A DNA stretch of 5,224 nucleotides, from assembly GCA_030430975.1 (NCBI GenBank), contig JAUIKB010000488.1, positions 1 through 5,224 of the forward strand. Direction: 5' to 3'. This document shows, piece after piece, positions 1 through 5,224 of the stretch. Every line of letters starts with the position of its first letter. Position 1 is the first letter of the stretch. The notes under the pieces were generated by a model. It had not been told where the DNA came from and did no database searches. It was given only the letters and a program-made list of their open reading frames with translations. The position numbers and the translations under genes are program-made. Source of the stretch: Polyangia bacterium. GTDB taxonomy: Bacteria; Myxococcota_A; Polyangia; Polyangiales; Polyangiaceae.

Positions 1-228
1 GTCAGGCACGATGCTCATTTCTATGTGATATCGACTAACCGTCTCGTCCGTCAGGCACAAATCGTTGTCCACAGCGACGCCAAAACTGCGTGCCCGCCGC
101 GTTTCGAGCGGCAGGCGGGCGTCGGCGTCCGGCCCGCTGACGACCCGCACCACTGCGACTTCGGCCTGTCCGGAGCCTGCCTGGTGCAAGGTGCGGGTTT
201 TGTCTGCAGCAGCCAAGGGCTCAGTCAT
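1..228 (-). CDS. FHA-domain protein, N-terminal fragment; probably a sigma-54-dependent transcriptional regulator (partial)
   Basis: This reading frame stays open from an ATG at 228-226 to the left edge and gives 76 residues, so the C-terminal part is missing. After a short Thr-rich leader (TRTLHQ, residues 11-16) come a beta-strand (EVAVVRVVSGPDADARLPL, about 23-41) and the FHA core DNDLCLTDETVSRYHIEM (54-71). The core holds the conserved Ser65-Arg66-x-His68 and Asn55-Asp56 positions used to bind phosphothreonine peptides. The usual Gly-Arg pair before the core is Gly50-Val51 here, so one common phosphate contact is replaced. In myxobacteria this leader plus 'VSGPD...DNDL.LTD.TVSR.H' commonly begins FHA-AAA+-Fis activators of sigma-54 RNA polymerase. 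That assignment is inferred, because no AAA+ or DNA-binding domain is in view; another FHA protein is possible. GTG at 240 and TTG at 243 are in-frame alternative starts. The gene diverges from the lipoprotein gene across 74 bp. Confidence 0.8.
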   Translation of the reverse strand, partial: MTEPLAAADKTRTLHQAGSGQAEVAVVRVVSGPDADARLPLETRRARSFGVAVDNDLCLTDETVSRYHIEMSIVPD

Positions 229-302
229 AGCCGGTTTCACCAACGATGGCCCGCCTGCGCCACTTCGATTGTATTGAGAAGCTCTTGATCCTAGGCTTAA
301 GT
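229..302. promoter_or_regulatory. Divergent intergenic region between the FHA regulator and the lipoprotein gene
   Basis: This 74-bp gap is the only non-coding DNA in the window and must hold the 5' control signals of both flanking genes unless transcription starts inside a gene. On the minus strand there is a TACAAT hexamer (273-268), a 5/6 match to a housekeeping -10 box, 39 nt before the FHA start. No good -35 box lies 16-18 nt upstream of it. For the plus gene only a weak AGG (293-295) precedes the ATG at 303, and no convincing -10/-35 pair is visible. The DNA around 261-302 is visibly richer in A/T than the flanking genes, as expected of a promoter region. The promoter function is inferred from position. 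Confidence 0.45.
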
Positions 303-1226
303 ATGCGTCGAATCGTGGCCGCACTGCTTGCAGTCGCCATTCCTGGCTGCTTCATCGATTTCGGCGAGCTGCAGGAACCGGGCGCAGGCGGGACGAGCGG
401 GAGCGGCGGGTCCGCTAGCGGGAGCGGTGGACAGAGCGGCAGCGGTGCCGTAGGCGGAACGGCGGGCAGCGCCGCGACCGGCGGCAGCAGCTCCGGGGGT
501 AGTGGCGGCGTCGGAGCCGGCGGTAGCGGCGGCGTCGGAGCCGGCGGCAGCGGCGGATCGGACTGCAACGGCGGAGCGCCGGCGGTCGACTACGTGATAT
601 CGCGAATTGCCAATCCGTCCGTCGTGAACGTCGACGGCGTCTGTAACGAATCGATTTGGACCAGCGCCACAGCGATTCCGTTCACCGGCCCCAGCACCAC
701 CGACAACAGCGTTAACTGTCGGCTGGCGTGGACGGACGGTTCGCCACCCATGCTCTTCGGCTGCTGTCAGAATACCGACACGGACCTGCGCGCGACGATC
801 ACAGCGAAGGACGGCGACGTCTACGGCGACGACTCGTTCGAGTACTTCCTCAGGCCGAACGAAGAAGCCGTGCTCGCAGACCCACTCACCGTCAAACTGA
901 GCGTGAATATCTTGGGCGTCACGCTCGACACCGACGGCGACCCACCGACGTTCGACAAGTCATACGACTCGAACTTCGTTGCCTCAGCGAAAATCGACGG
1001 CACGCTCAACGACATGCAGCCGGACACCGGCTACACCATCGAGTGGTCACACGAGCTCCTGTACCAGCCGGCGTTCAGCGCTCGCTACCGGTGCGGCTTC
1101 GCCATGAACGACTACGACTTGTCGGGACGCACGGACGCACTCGCCTTTCCGACGACGGCGCCCGGTCTCAACACTCCGAGTTCTTGGGGCCTGTGCGCCT
1201 ACGCTTGCCCAGTCGATCCGGGCTAA
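303..1226 (+). CDS. Lipoprotein with Gly/Ser tether and CBM9-like (DOMON-type) carbohydrate-binding domain
   Basis: The 307-residue product begins MRRIVAALLAVAIPGC: two Arg, a hydrophobic stretch and a lipobox ending at Cys16 (I-P-G-C, with an unusual Pro at -2). It should be exported and lipid-anchored. The ATG at 303 is chosen because it places this signal at the N-terminus; an in-frame ATG at 246 would add 19 residues that spoil it. Residues about 26-86 are a flexible Gly/Ser/Ala tether. Residues about 94-290 resemble the CBM9-like fold: 'VNVDGVCNESIW' (108-119) like the family's 'I.IDG.LDE..W' opening, 'DGDVYGDDSFEYFL' (170-183) like 'DD..EVFL', and 'GYTIEWSHELL' (243-253) like the G.T.E..IP strand. 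Eight Cys lie after the tether, including the pair C154-C155 and C298/C302 near the end, which suggests disulfides. Family members bind sugars or sit beside carbohydrate-active enzymes; the ligand here is unknown. The stop codon overlaps that of the converging gene. Confidence 0.88.
   Translation: MRRIVAALLAVAIPGCFIDFGELQEPGAGGTSGSGGSASGSGGQSGSGAVGGTAGSAATGGSSSGGSGGVGAGGSGGVGAGGSGGSDCNGGAPAVDYVISRIANPSVVNVDGVCNESIWTSATAIPFTGPSTTDNSVNCRLAWTDGSPPMLFGCCQNTDTDLRATITAKDGDVYGDDSFEYFLRPNEEAVLADPLTVKLSVNILGVTLDTDGDPPTFDKSYDSNFVASAKIDGTLNDMQPDTGYTIEWSHELLYQPAFSARYRCGFAMNDYDLSGRTDALAFPTTAPGLNTPSSWGLCAYACPVDPG
501..557 (+). repeat. 24-bp in-frame tandem repeat in the lipoprotein tether
   Basis: Two adjacent 24-bp units (501-524 and 525-548) differ at only two positions and are followed by a 9-bp partial third copy. 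Each unit encodes SGGVGAGG. The period is a multiple of three, so a gain or loss of a unit would lengthen or shorten the tether without breaking the frame. It lies inside a longer Gly/Ser-rich stretch (about 378-560) made of less regular GGC/AGC-type codons. Confidence 0.85.
1223..1226. other. Overlapping convergent stop codons
   Basis: The plus-strand lipoprotein gene ends with TAA at 1224-1226 and the minus-strand beta-helix gene ends with TAG reading 1225-1223. The two coding regions share 4 bp and there is no spacer. No stem-loop with a T-run was found on either side, so any terminator would have to lie inside the opposite coding sequence, or transcription ends in a factor-dependent way. 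Transcripts from the two sides are likely to overlap as antisense RNA. Confidence 0.9.
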
Positions 1227-3802
1227 GCTTGAGCGCTCATCCTGGCTCTGCGGCGCAGGACGAACGCAGCGAGCAGGAGTCCAATACCGAACACCGGCCC
1301 GCTCGGTGAACCGGAACGGATCCGACAGCCGCAGCCGTCAGACGTGACCGACTCGTCGTCTGACAACCCGGCGGGACCTCCGTCGCCCGTGGGACCAGCA
1401 TCGCCGCCTGGCCCGCCGCCGGCACCGGGTCCCGCGTCGCCTCCCGGCGTTCCAGTGGCGGCAAACGTGATGCGCAAGACGGGCCTCGAACCGTTTGCCC
1501 CATCGTCCGACACCAGGTCGTACGAATTGAGGGTGGCATCGGCCGCCTGCATGACGAACGGGACGTCTTGCCCGACATGATCGGCAACGTAGGCTGTCAA
1601 CTCGTCAGATGCGAAGCAGAACTCGCCGCTAGCGTTCTGCTCAAAGTCGTGGGTCGCGAGCAGAACGCCTGCATCGTGTGAGGCAACGTCGTCCCACGGC
1701 GCTCCGGCTCGATACACGTTCCAGGTTGCTTCCGTTTCGACCACGTCGCTGCGCGAGCCCGCATACAGCGAGAAGGCGTTGCCGGACGGCGGTGGTGCAT
1801 GCCAGGTAAAGCACATTTCAACTGCCTGGACGGGACTCGTGATCGCGTCAGAGAGCGTCCAGCTACCAACCACATGCCGCGAGTACTCCACCGGCGAGCC
1901 CGAATCGTTCTTGATACGAAGTTGCTCTTCACCGCCGAAGTTGGCGTCGGGTTCGCTCATCTCCAACGTGGTCCAATCACCGTCATCGAGCTCGACCGCC
2001 GCCGGGGCCTCCCCAAGATCGACAACGACAGTGAGTTCAGCGCTGACTTGATCAACGCCATCCGACACCAGTACCCGCAACGTATGTGTCCCGGAGGAGG
2101 TGAACGTAGCGGTTGTCTCCGCGACGCCGGGAGGATCGAACGATACAACGCCGGGATCGGATGGCGAGCTCCACGTGTACGTCAGCGGCGAAGGACCGGA
2201 ATCCGGATCCGACGCTACCACTTTAAGCTGAGTCGTGTTGGATACGACGACCGGGTTCGGAGTAGCCGTGGGCGTGCCATCGATCGTCGGCGCCTGGTTG
2301 GGTGACGACGGCTGGTAGGGCAGTCCGCCCTGCGCCATCCCAGCAGCTATTTCTTCCGTACTGAAAAAACCAGCCAGCTCGGCTAGAATCGAACTCTCGA
2401 GCGTCCCGAGGTTGGCGGCTTCCGCGGGCAAGCCGACATCGTTTCCCCAAGCCTGCCCGGCCACGGCGCTCGCCTGCCCCTTACCAGGTGAGCCGGCCGC
2501 GAGCAGCCCGACTGGAGCTGTGGCGTAGACGGGCGTACCCGTTAACGGTGAGCCATCCGCAGCCCAGGGCGAGACCCCGTCGTATAGGTTCGTGTGGGCG
2601 TTCACCGGTACGCTGCTGGTCACCCCGCAGCCGCTGAAGATGTTGTTGGTAGCGAAGAGGTTCGTGCCGTGGCTCACGCTGGCGCACGCTTGGCTGAAAT
2701 TGGTGAACACATTGTGCAAGATCCAAGCGTTGTTCACATTCGCCGGCGCCGACGAAGTCACCCGCACATTGATGCCGGTCGTTCCGCCGTCGAACCAGTT
2801 GCCGATGATCTCGATGTTCTCTAAGGACGCTCCTGGATTCTCAACCGATCGGCCACGTATCTGCAGTCCGAACACAGCGGCGTTGCGCACGATGTTGTGA
2901 AGGAACCGAATGTTCTTGCTGGCGTCTTGGATCTCAACACCGCTGTACGCATTGTGGTTCGCGTAGATCACGTTGAACTGGATCGTCGAGGACGGAGGCT
3001 CCGACGCCTTTTGCCAGTGGTACTTCAGATCGATGCCGTTCTCTGAAGTGCCGTACACAAACAGGTTGCGTTCGATCAGATGTCCCGACCCGGCGCCGTG
3101 ATGGACTACGCCGTCGACGTTTCCGGCGAACAGGTTGCCGCGTACCGTGTGAGAGGAGCTTCCGCTACCGGCGGTGATGTCGCCACCCGCAGTGTCGTCA
3201 CCGACATGCAAGAAGATGTTGTGCGCAAACGTCAGGTTGTGTGACCGAATGTTGATGATCCCGCGCGTAGCAATGTCCTGAAACCGACACTGCTGAACGA
3301 CCACCGAGTCGCTGTCGAGCATAACGATGCCCTCGGCCAGCGATGGTCGAGCGGGATCGGCGAAGATGTAACCGGGGTTTCGACCGTCGAGGTCGATTCC
3401 GTACGGCGACGGGTTGGTGAACAGGATGTTCTCTATGACCAAGTGAGAACTGGTGATGCGGAGCGCGTGGTTGCTCGACTCACCGTCGACGATCGCCTCG
3501 CGAACGCCAGACCCGCGGACCGTTATCGGACTGCCGGGTTGACCAGCCACCTGAATCGTTGGCGAACCGGTGTAACGACCCGGCGCTAAGATCGCCGTGT
3601 CCCCCGGCTTCAGCGCGTTGATTCGGGCCGCCCAATCATCGGTGGCCGCGACGTTGATCGTTTCGGCATGCGCCGGGCTGGTGAGGACGCACGCCACGAG
3701 GACGACGAGCAGCGCCTGCAGTCTGCTTTGCGTACATCGATTCCCCGTCATTTCCACCGACTTTGCAGACAAGCGTGCAACGTCATTGTATCGGCCACTC
3801 AT
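1223..3802 (-). CDS. Secreted modular beta-helix protein with Ig/PKD-like, DNRLRE/CBM96-like and MYXO-CTERM surface-anchor domains
   Basis: The 859-residue frame starts at 3802. An internal ATG at 3751 (Met18) gives a more typical signal peptide, with hydrophobic LQALLVVLVACVL and cleavage after AHA (Ala46), so either start may be used. Residues about 48-455 form a right-handed parallel beta-helix: 'INALKPGDTAILAPGRY' (61-77) and 'GSPITVRGSG' (90-99) open it, then many 'N.I..N.F' rungs follow. This fold is typical of polysaccharide lyases and related glycan-binding proteins; I cannot assign a catalytic site or substrate. Residues about 503-595 are Ig/PKD-like (APTI..., SDPDSGPSPLTYTW, LRVLVSDG). 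Residues about 602-782 resemble DNRLRE/CBM96 (DANFGGEEQLRIKN at 619-632, TEATWNVYRAGAPW at 690-703). A Gly/Pro/Asp stalk (783-811) leads to a MYXO-CTERM tail (822-859). The protein should be held on the cell surface. It probably shares a transcript with the upstream gene, which it overlaps by 4 bp. Confidence 0.9.
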   Translation of the reverse strand: MSGRYNDVARLSAKSVEMTGNRCTQSRLQALLVVLVACVLTSPAHAETINVAATDDWAARINALKPGDTAILAPGRYTGSPTIQVAGQPGSPITVRGSGVREAIVDGESSNHALRITSSHLVIENILFTNPSPYGIDLDGRNPGYIFADPARPSLAEGIVMLDSDSVVVQQCRFQDIATRGIINIRSHNLTFAHNIFLHVGDDTAGGDITAGSGSSSHTVRGNLFAGNVDGVVHHGAGSGHLIERNLFVYGTSENGIDLKYHWQKASEPPSSTIQFNVIYANHNAYSGVEIQDASKNIRFLHNIVRNAAVFGLQIRGRSVENPGASLENIEIIGNWFDGGTTGINVRVTSSAPANVNNAWILHNVFTNFSQACASVSHGTNLFATNNIFSGCGVTSSVPVNAHTNLYDGVSPWAADGSPLTGTPVYATAPVGLLAAGSPGKGQASAVAGQAWGNDVGLPAEAANLGTLESSILAELAGFFSTEEIAAGMAQGGLPYQPSSPNQAPTIDGTPTATPNPVVVSNTTQLKVVASDPDSGPSPLTYTWSSPSDPGVVSFDPPGVAETTATFTSSGTHTLRVLVSDGVDQVSAELTVVVDLGEAPAAVELDDGDWTTLEMSEPDANFGGEEQLRIKNDSGSPVEYSRHVVGSWTLSDAITSPVQAVEMCFTWHAPPPSGNAFSLYAGSRSDVVETEATWNVYRAGAPWDDVASHDAGVLLATHDFEQNASGEFCFASDELTAYVADHVGQDVPFVMQAADATLNSYDLVSDDGANGSRPVLRITFAATGTPGGDAGPGAGGGPGGDAGPTGDGGPAGLSDDESVTSDGCGCRIRSGSPSGPVFGIGLLLAAFVLRRRARMSAQA
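1226..1342 (-). other. MYXO-CTERM sorting signal coding segment
   Basis: This codes for residues 821-859 of the beta-helix protein. It shows the three parts of a MYXO-CTERM tail in order: GCGC (823-826) with the Cys pair, a hydrophobic helix (about 836-849, PVFGIGLLLAAFVL), and a basic cluster RRRAR (850-854). In myxobacteria such tails are recognised by a myxosortase, an intramembrane CPBP-family protease, and proteins bearing them are thought to be anchored at the cell surface through the conserved Cys. The five residues MSAQA after the basic cluster are a slightly long end for this signal. No myxosortase gene is in the window. Confidence 0.85.
3799..3802 (-). other. ATGA start-stop overlap between the two minus-strand genes
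   Basis: Reading the minus strand, ATG (3802-3800) of the downstream beta-helix gene overlaps TGA (3801-3799) of the upstream one. Such junctions are a common sign of translational coupling within an operon. The bases before the ATG are GGCGGATCAGGCGG. Their G-rich end abuts the start codon instead of sitting 5-9 nt away, so an independent ribosome-binding site is poor here, which fits coupling. The alternative start at 3751 has GGTGG a few bases upstream. Confidence 0.75.
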
Positions 3803-5224
3803 CCGCCTGATCCGCCTGAGCAGGCCTTACAGTCACCGCCGCAGTCCACAGCTGTCTCGCTTCCGTTCTGCGTCCCGTCGTAGCAACTGACCGGGCAGGA
3901 CTGGGAGGTTCCCGAATCGACCAGTCGATCCCACGGCGAGGAGTTCTTCGTATTGTTGCAGTCCGAGTATCCGCTACCCGAGTCCCATCCGTTGATGATG
4001 TTGTAGTCATCAAGGTAGCTATCCGTATCGAATGTGTTGCCGATAAAATTGACCGTTCCCCACTGCTGCCGAAAGAACACCGGTACCCGGTGAAATCGGC
4101 ACCCCTCGAAGTAGGTTTCTTCGGCGTCTATGACAACAATTTCTTTGTCGTAAAAATCTGAGGGGTCACCATGAAAATCGCAATCCTGAAACTTCACGTT
4201 GGGAATGTACGCTGGCGGGGAATACGACGGCCGACTGATCGCAATGAGCGACACCGCCACGCCCGTGCAGATGATGTTCGGGTTGCTCGATGACGGACTC
4301 CTGAACGTCGTGTTCACGAACGTTGTATTCGAGATGCGGGCCTTGGCAACGCGGCGATTCCCGTCCGAAAAGCTGCTATTTCGAATGTAGTTCTGGCCAG
4401 TGTACGTGTCGAAGTTGTCGGTTTGAAAGAGGTCCAACACGTCGGCATCGTCACCCCACACGTTGGTGACGTTCGTGTCTTCAATCGTGAACGAGTTAGG
4501 AATGGTCGCTTCCCAGATCTTCATTTGGATTCCTTTGGCGTTGCCGTCCCCCGCCCCGGTGCCTGCGACCTGGCAGTCGGTCGAGTCGGCGACAACCCCG
4601 TCGATGGTTACACCTTTGATGAGGGATTCCGTAAAGACGCGGGAGTTGGCCGCAGTGGACTCGTTCAGGTCGACAGCGATGCCCGCCGCTGTGCCGTTTT
4701 CGCCCTTCGGCGCGTAGATATCGACGATTGAGAGATCGCAAACCAGGTATGAGCTGTTGACGTCAAACCCAACTCGCAGCTTGGAATTACCATCAATATT
4801 AAGCTGCTTGACGTACGCCGCACCGGAGGCCTTATCGATATTGACCCCGGCACCATCGATGTAGCCAGAGGTGACCACGAGCGTCGCGCCGTTGCCCTGC
4901 GTGTACTGATCGCCAGCTTGGTCCCAATCGATCGTGTCCGTTATCCGGTACTGTGCCCCGGGGTCAAACGTGACAAACTGTTCGTTGTCGTAGGCTTCTT
5001 GAATGGCCGCAGTATCGTCGGTCGTGCCGTCACCTTTCGCGCCGTAAGCGGAGACGTTGACGTACGCCCCGCCCGCGAATCCATCCGCCGCACCGCAGCC
5101 CGCCGCTCCACCGGACCCCGCCGTGCCGGCTGATCCGCCTGAACCGGCCGATCCGCCTGACCCGCCCGATCCAGCGCTGCTGCCGGCGGTGCCGCCTACC
5201 GAGGAGCTGCCACCCATCGTGCCG
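3799..5224 (-). CDS. Pectate_lyase_3-type beta-helix surface protein with Gly/Ser tether and Cys-rich tail (5' end outside window)
   Basis: The frame is open across the right edge. The Met at 5217 is preceded in frame by Gly-Thr within the same Gly/Ser-rich stretch, so it is almost certainly internal and the true N-terminus, probably a lipoprotein or secretion signal, is missing. Counting from that Met, residues 1-50 are Gly/Ser/Ala tether. YGAKGDGTTDDTAAIQEA (58-75) is the hallmark entry motif of the Pectate_lyase_3 right-handed beta-helix family, also seen in GH28/GH55-like enzymes and phage tailspikes. Irregular helix rungs rich in Asn, Asp and Thr fill about 80-420. The tail holds Cys 441, 445, 459, 463 and 466 in the pattern CYDGTQNG.ET.VDCGG.C..C, a recurrent module in secreted bacterial proteins, and ends GGSGG. 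No catalytic residues can be assigned, so it could be a lyase, a hydrolase or a pure glycan-binding or structural helix. It probably heads or sits within an operon with the downstream beta-helix gene. Confidence 0.85.
   Translation of the reverse strand, partial: GTMGGSSSVGGTAGSSAGSGGSGGSAGSGGSAGTAGSGGAAGCGAADGFAGGAYVNVSAYGAKGDGTTDDTAAIQEAYDNEQFVTFDPGAQYRITDTIDWDQAGDQYTQGNGATLVVTSGYIDGAGVNIDKASGAAYVKQLNIDGNSKLRVGFDVNSSYLVCDLSIVDIYAPKGENGTAAGIAVDLNESTAANSRVFTESLIKGVTIDGVVADSTDCQVAGTGAGDGNAKGIQMKIWEATIPNSFTIEDTNVTNVWGDDADVLDLFQTDNFDTYTGQNYIRNSSFSDGNRRVAKARISNTTFVNTTFRSPSSSNPNIICTGVAVSLIAISRPSYSPPAYIPNVKFQDCDFHGDPSDFYDKEIVVIDAEETYFEGCRFHRVPVFFRQQWGTVNFIGNTFDTDSYLDDYNIINGWDSGSGYSDCNNTKNSSPWDRLVDSGTSQSCPVSCYDGTQNGSETAVDCGGDCKACSGGSGG
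5076..5224 (-). repeat. Low-complexity Gly/Ser/Ala tether of the partial beta-helix gene
   Basis: The coding strand is made of irregular 9-bp-like units encoding GGS, AGS and AGT, ending near the Cys41 segment (AGCGAADG). The plus-strand 11-mer GATCCGCCTGA occurs at 5132-5142 and 5150-5160, and once more at the far 3' end of the same gene (3809-3819). The stretch continues past the window edge, so its full length is unknown. It resembles the tether of the lipoprotein gene in style but not in exact repeat unit. Confidence 0.75.

Noticed and set aside
1..58. 9-bp direct repeat GTCAGGCAC at 1-9 and 50-58
   Set aside because: The two copies are read in different codon phases of the FHA gene and encode unrelated residues; a 9-mer match at this distance is probably chance.
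247..261. Possible sigma-54 promoter (TGGCCCGCCTGCGCC) before the lipoprotein gene
   Set aside because: Attractive next to a putative sigma-54 activator, but the GG-to-GC spacing is 7 or 9 nt instead of the required 10, and the rest of the -24/-12 consensus is poor.
25..288. Plus-strand open frames across the left end
   Set aside because: They lie antisense to the FHA-domain gene, whose conserved core is unmistakable, and their products show no recognisable features.
221..568. Minus-strand Pro-rich open frame opposite the lipoprotein tether
   Set aside because: Its Pro/Leu-rich content is simply the complement of the Gly/Ser codons of the lipoprotein gene, and it also crosses the divergent intergenic region. 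No domain or plausible start signal supports it.
1226..1260. Palindromes AAGCTT and GAGCGCTC just after the convergent stops as a possible terminator
   Set aside because: Neither has a loop or a following T-run, and no longer stem can be built around them.
728..1309. Plus-strand open frame in another phase of the lipoprotein gene, Arg-rich
   Set aside because: It is an out-of-frame reading of GC-rich coding DNA; the main frame has a signal peptide and domain motifs.
1779..2305. Plus-strand open frames antisense to the Ig/PKD and DNRLRE region
   Set aside because: They are Arg-rich shadows without domains; the minus frame has coherent modular architecture throughout.
3752..3900. The two minus-strand beta-helix genes as one gene split by a frameshift
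   Set aside because: The downstream frame carries its own signal peptide (Met18 to Ala46), and the upstream frame, if read through, stops after only 16 codons, so they are separate genes.

Overview
The window looks like chromosomal DNA of a myxobacterium (Myxococcota, probably the Polyangia side) or a close relative. Three signs support this: a predicted lipoprotein with a long Gly/Ser tether after its lipid-attachment Cys, a C-terminal Gly-Cys-Gly-Cys / hydrophobic helix / Arg-cluster tail of the MYXO-CTERM type, and the start of an FHA-domain protein of the kind that often heads sigma-54 activators in these bacteria. This placement rests on protein style, not on a marker gene.

Layout. Positions 1-228 (minus) hold the first 76 residues of an FHA-domain regulator that runs off the left edge. 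Positions 229-302 are the only non-coding stretch, a 74-bp divergent intergenic region. Positions 303-1226 (plus) encode a complete 307-residue lipoprotein with a Gly/Ser tether and a CBM9-like domain. It converges on a minus-strand gene at 1223-3802, and the two stop codons overlap. That gene encodes a modular secreted protein: signal peptide, right-handed beta-helix, Ig/PKD-like domain, DNRLRE/CBM96-like domain, Gly-rich stalk and MYXO-CTERM anchor. Upstream of it on the same strand, 3799-5224 holds a second beta-helix protein of the Pectate_lyase_3 type. It has a Gly/Ser N-terminal tether and a Cys-rich tail, and its 5' end lies beyond the right edge. The two minus genes overlap as ATGA and probably form an operon.

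How the genes may work together. All three exported proteins carry folds linked to polysaccharide binding or cleavage, and at least two carry surface anchors of different kinds (lipoprotein and MYXO-CTERM). The simplest reading is an envelope-surface module that contacts a glycan, either environmental or self-made, with a signal-responsive regulator transcribed divergently from the lipoprotein. The substrate, enzymatic activity and regulatory link are inferences. No RNA genes, CRISPR arrays, insertion sequences or clear terminators were seen. The most unusual local structure is at the junction of the two minus genes: the upstream stop codon looks like a one-base variant of a Gly-Gly-Ser repeat codon, the same base completes the downstream ATG, and a second ATGA junction in the same frames lies 51 bp further on.
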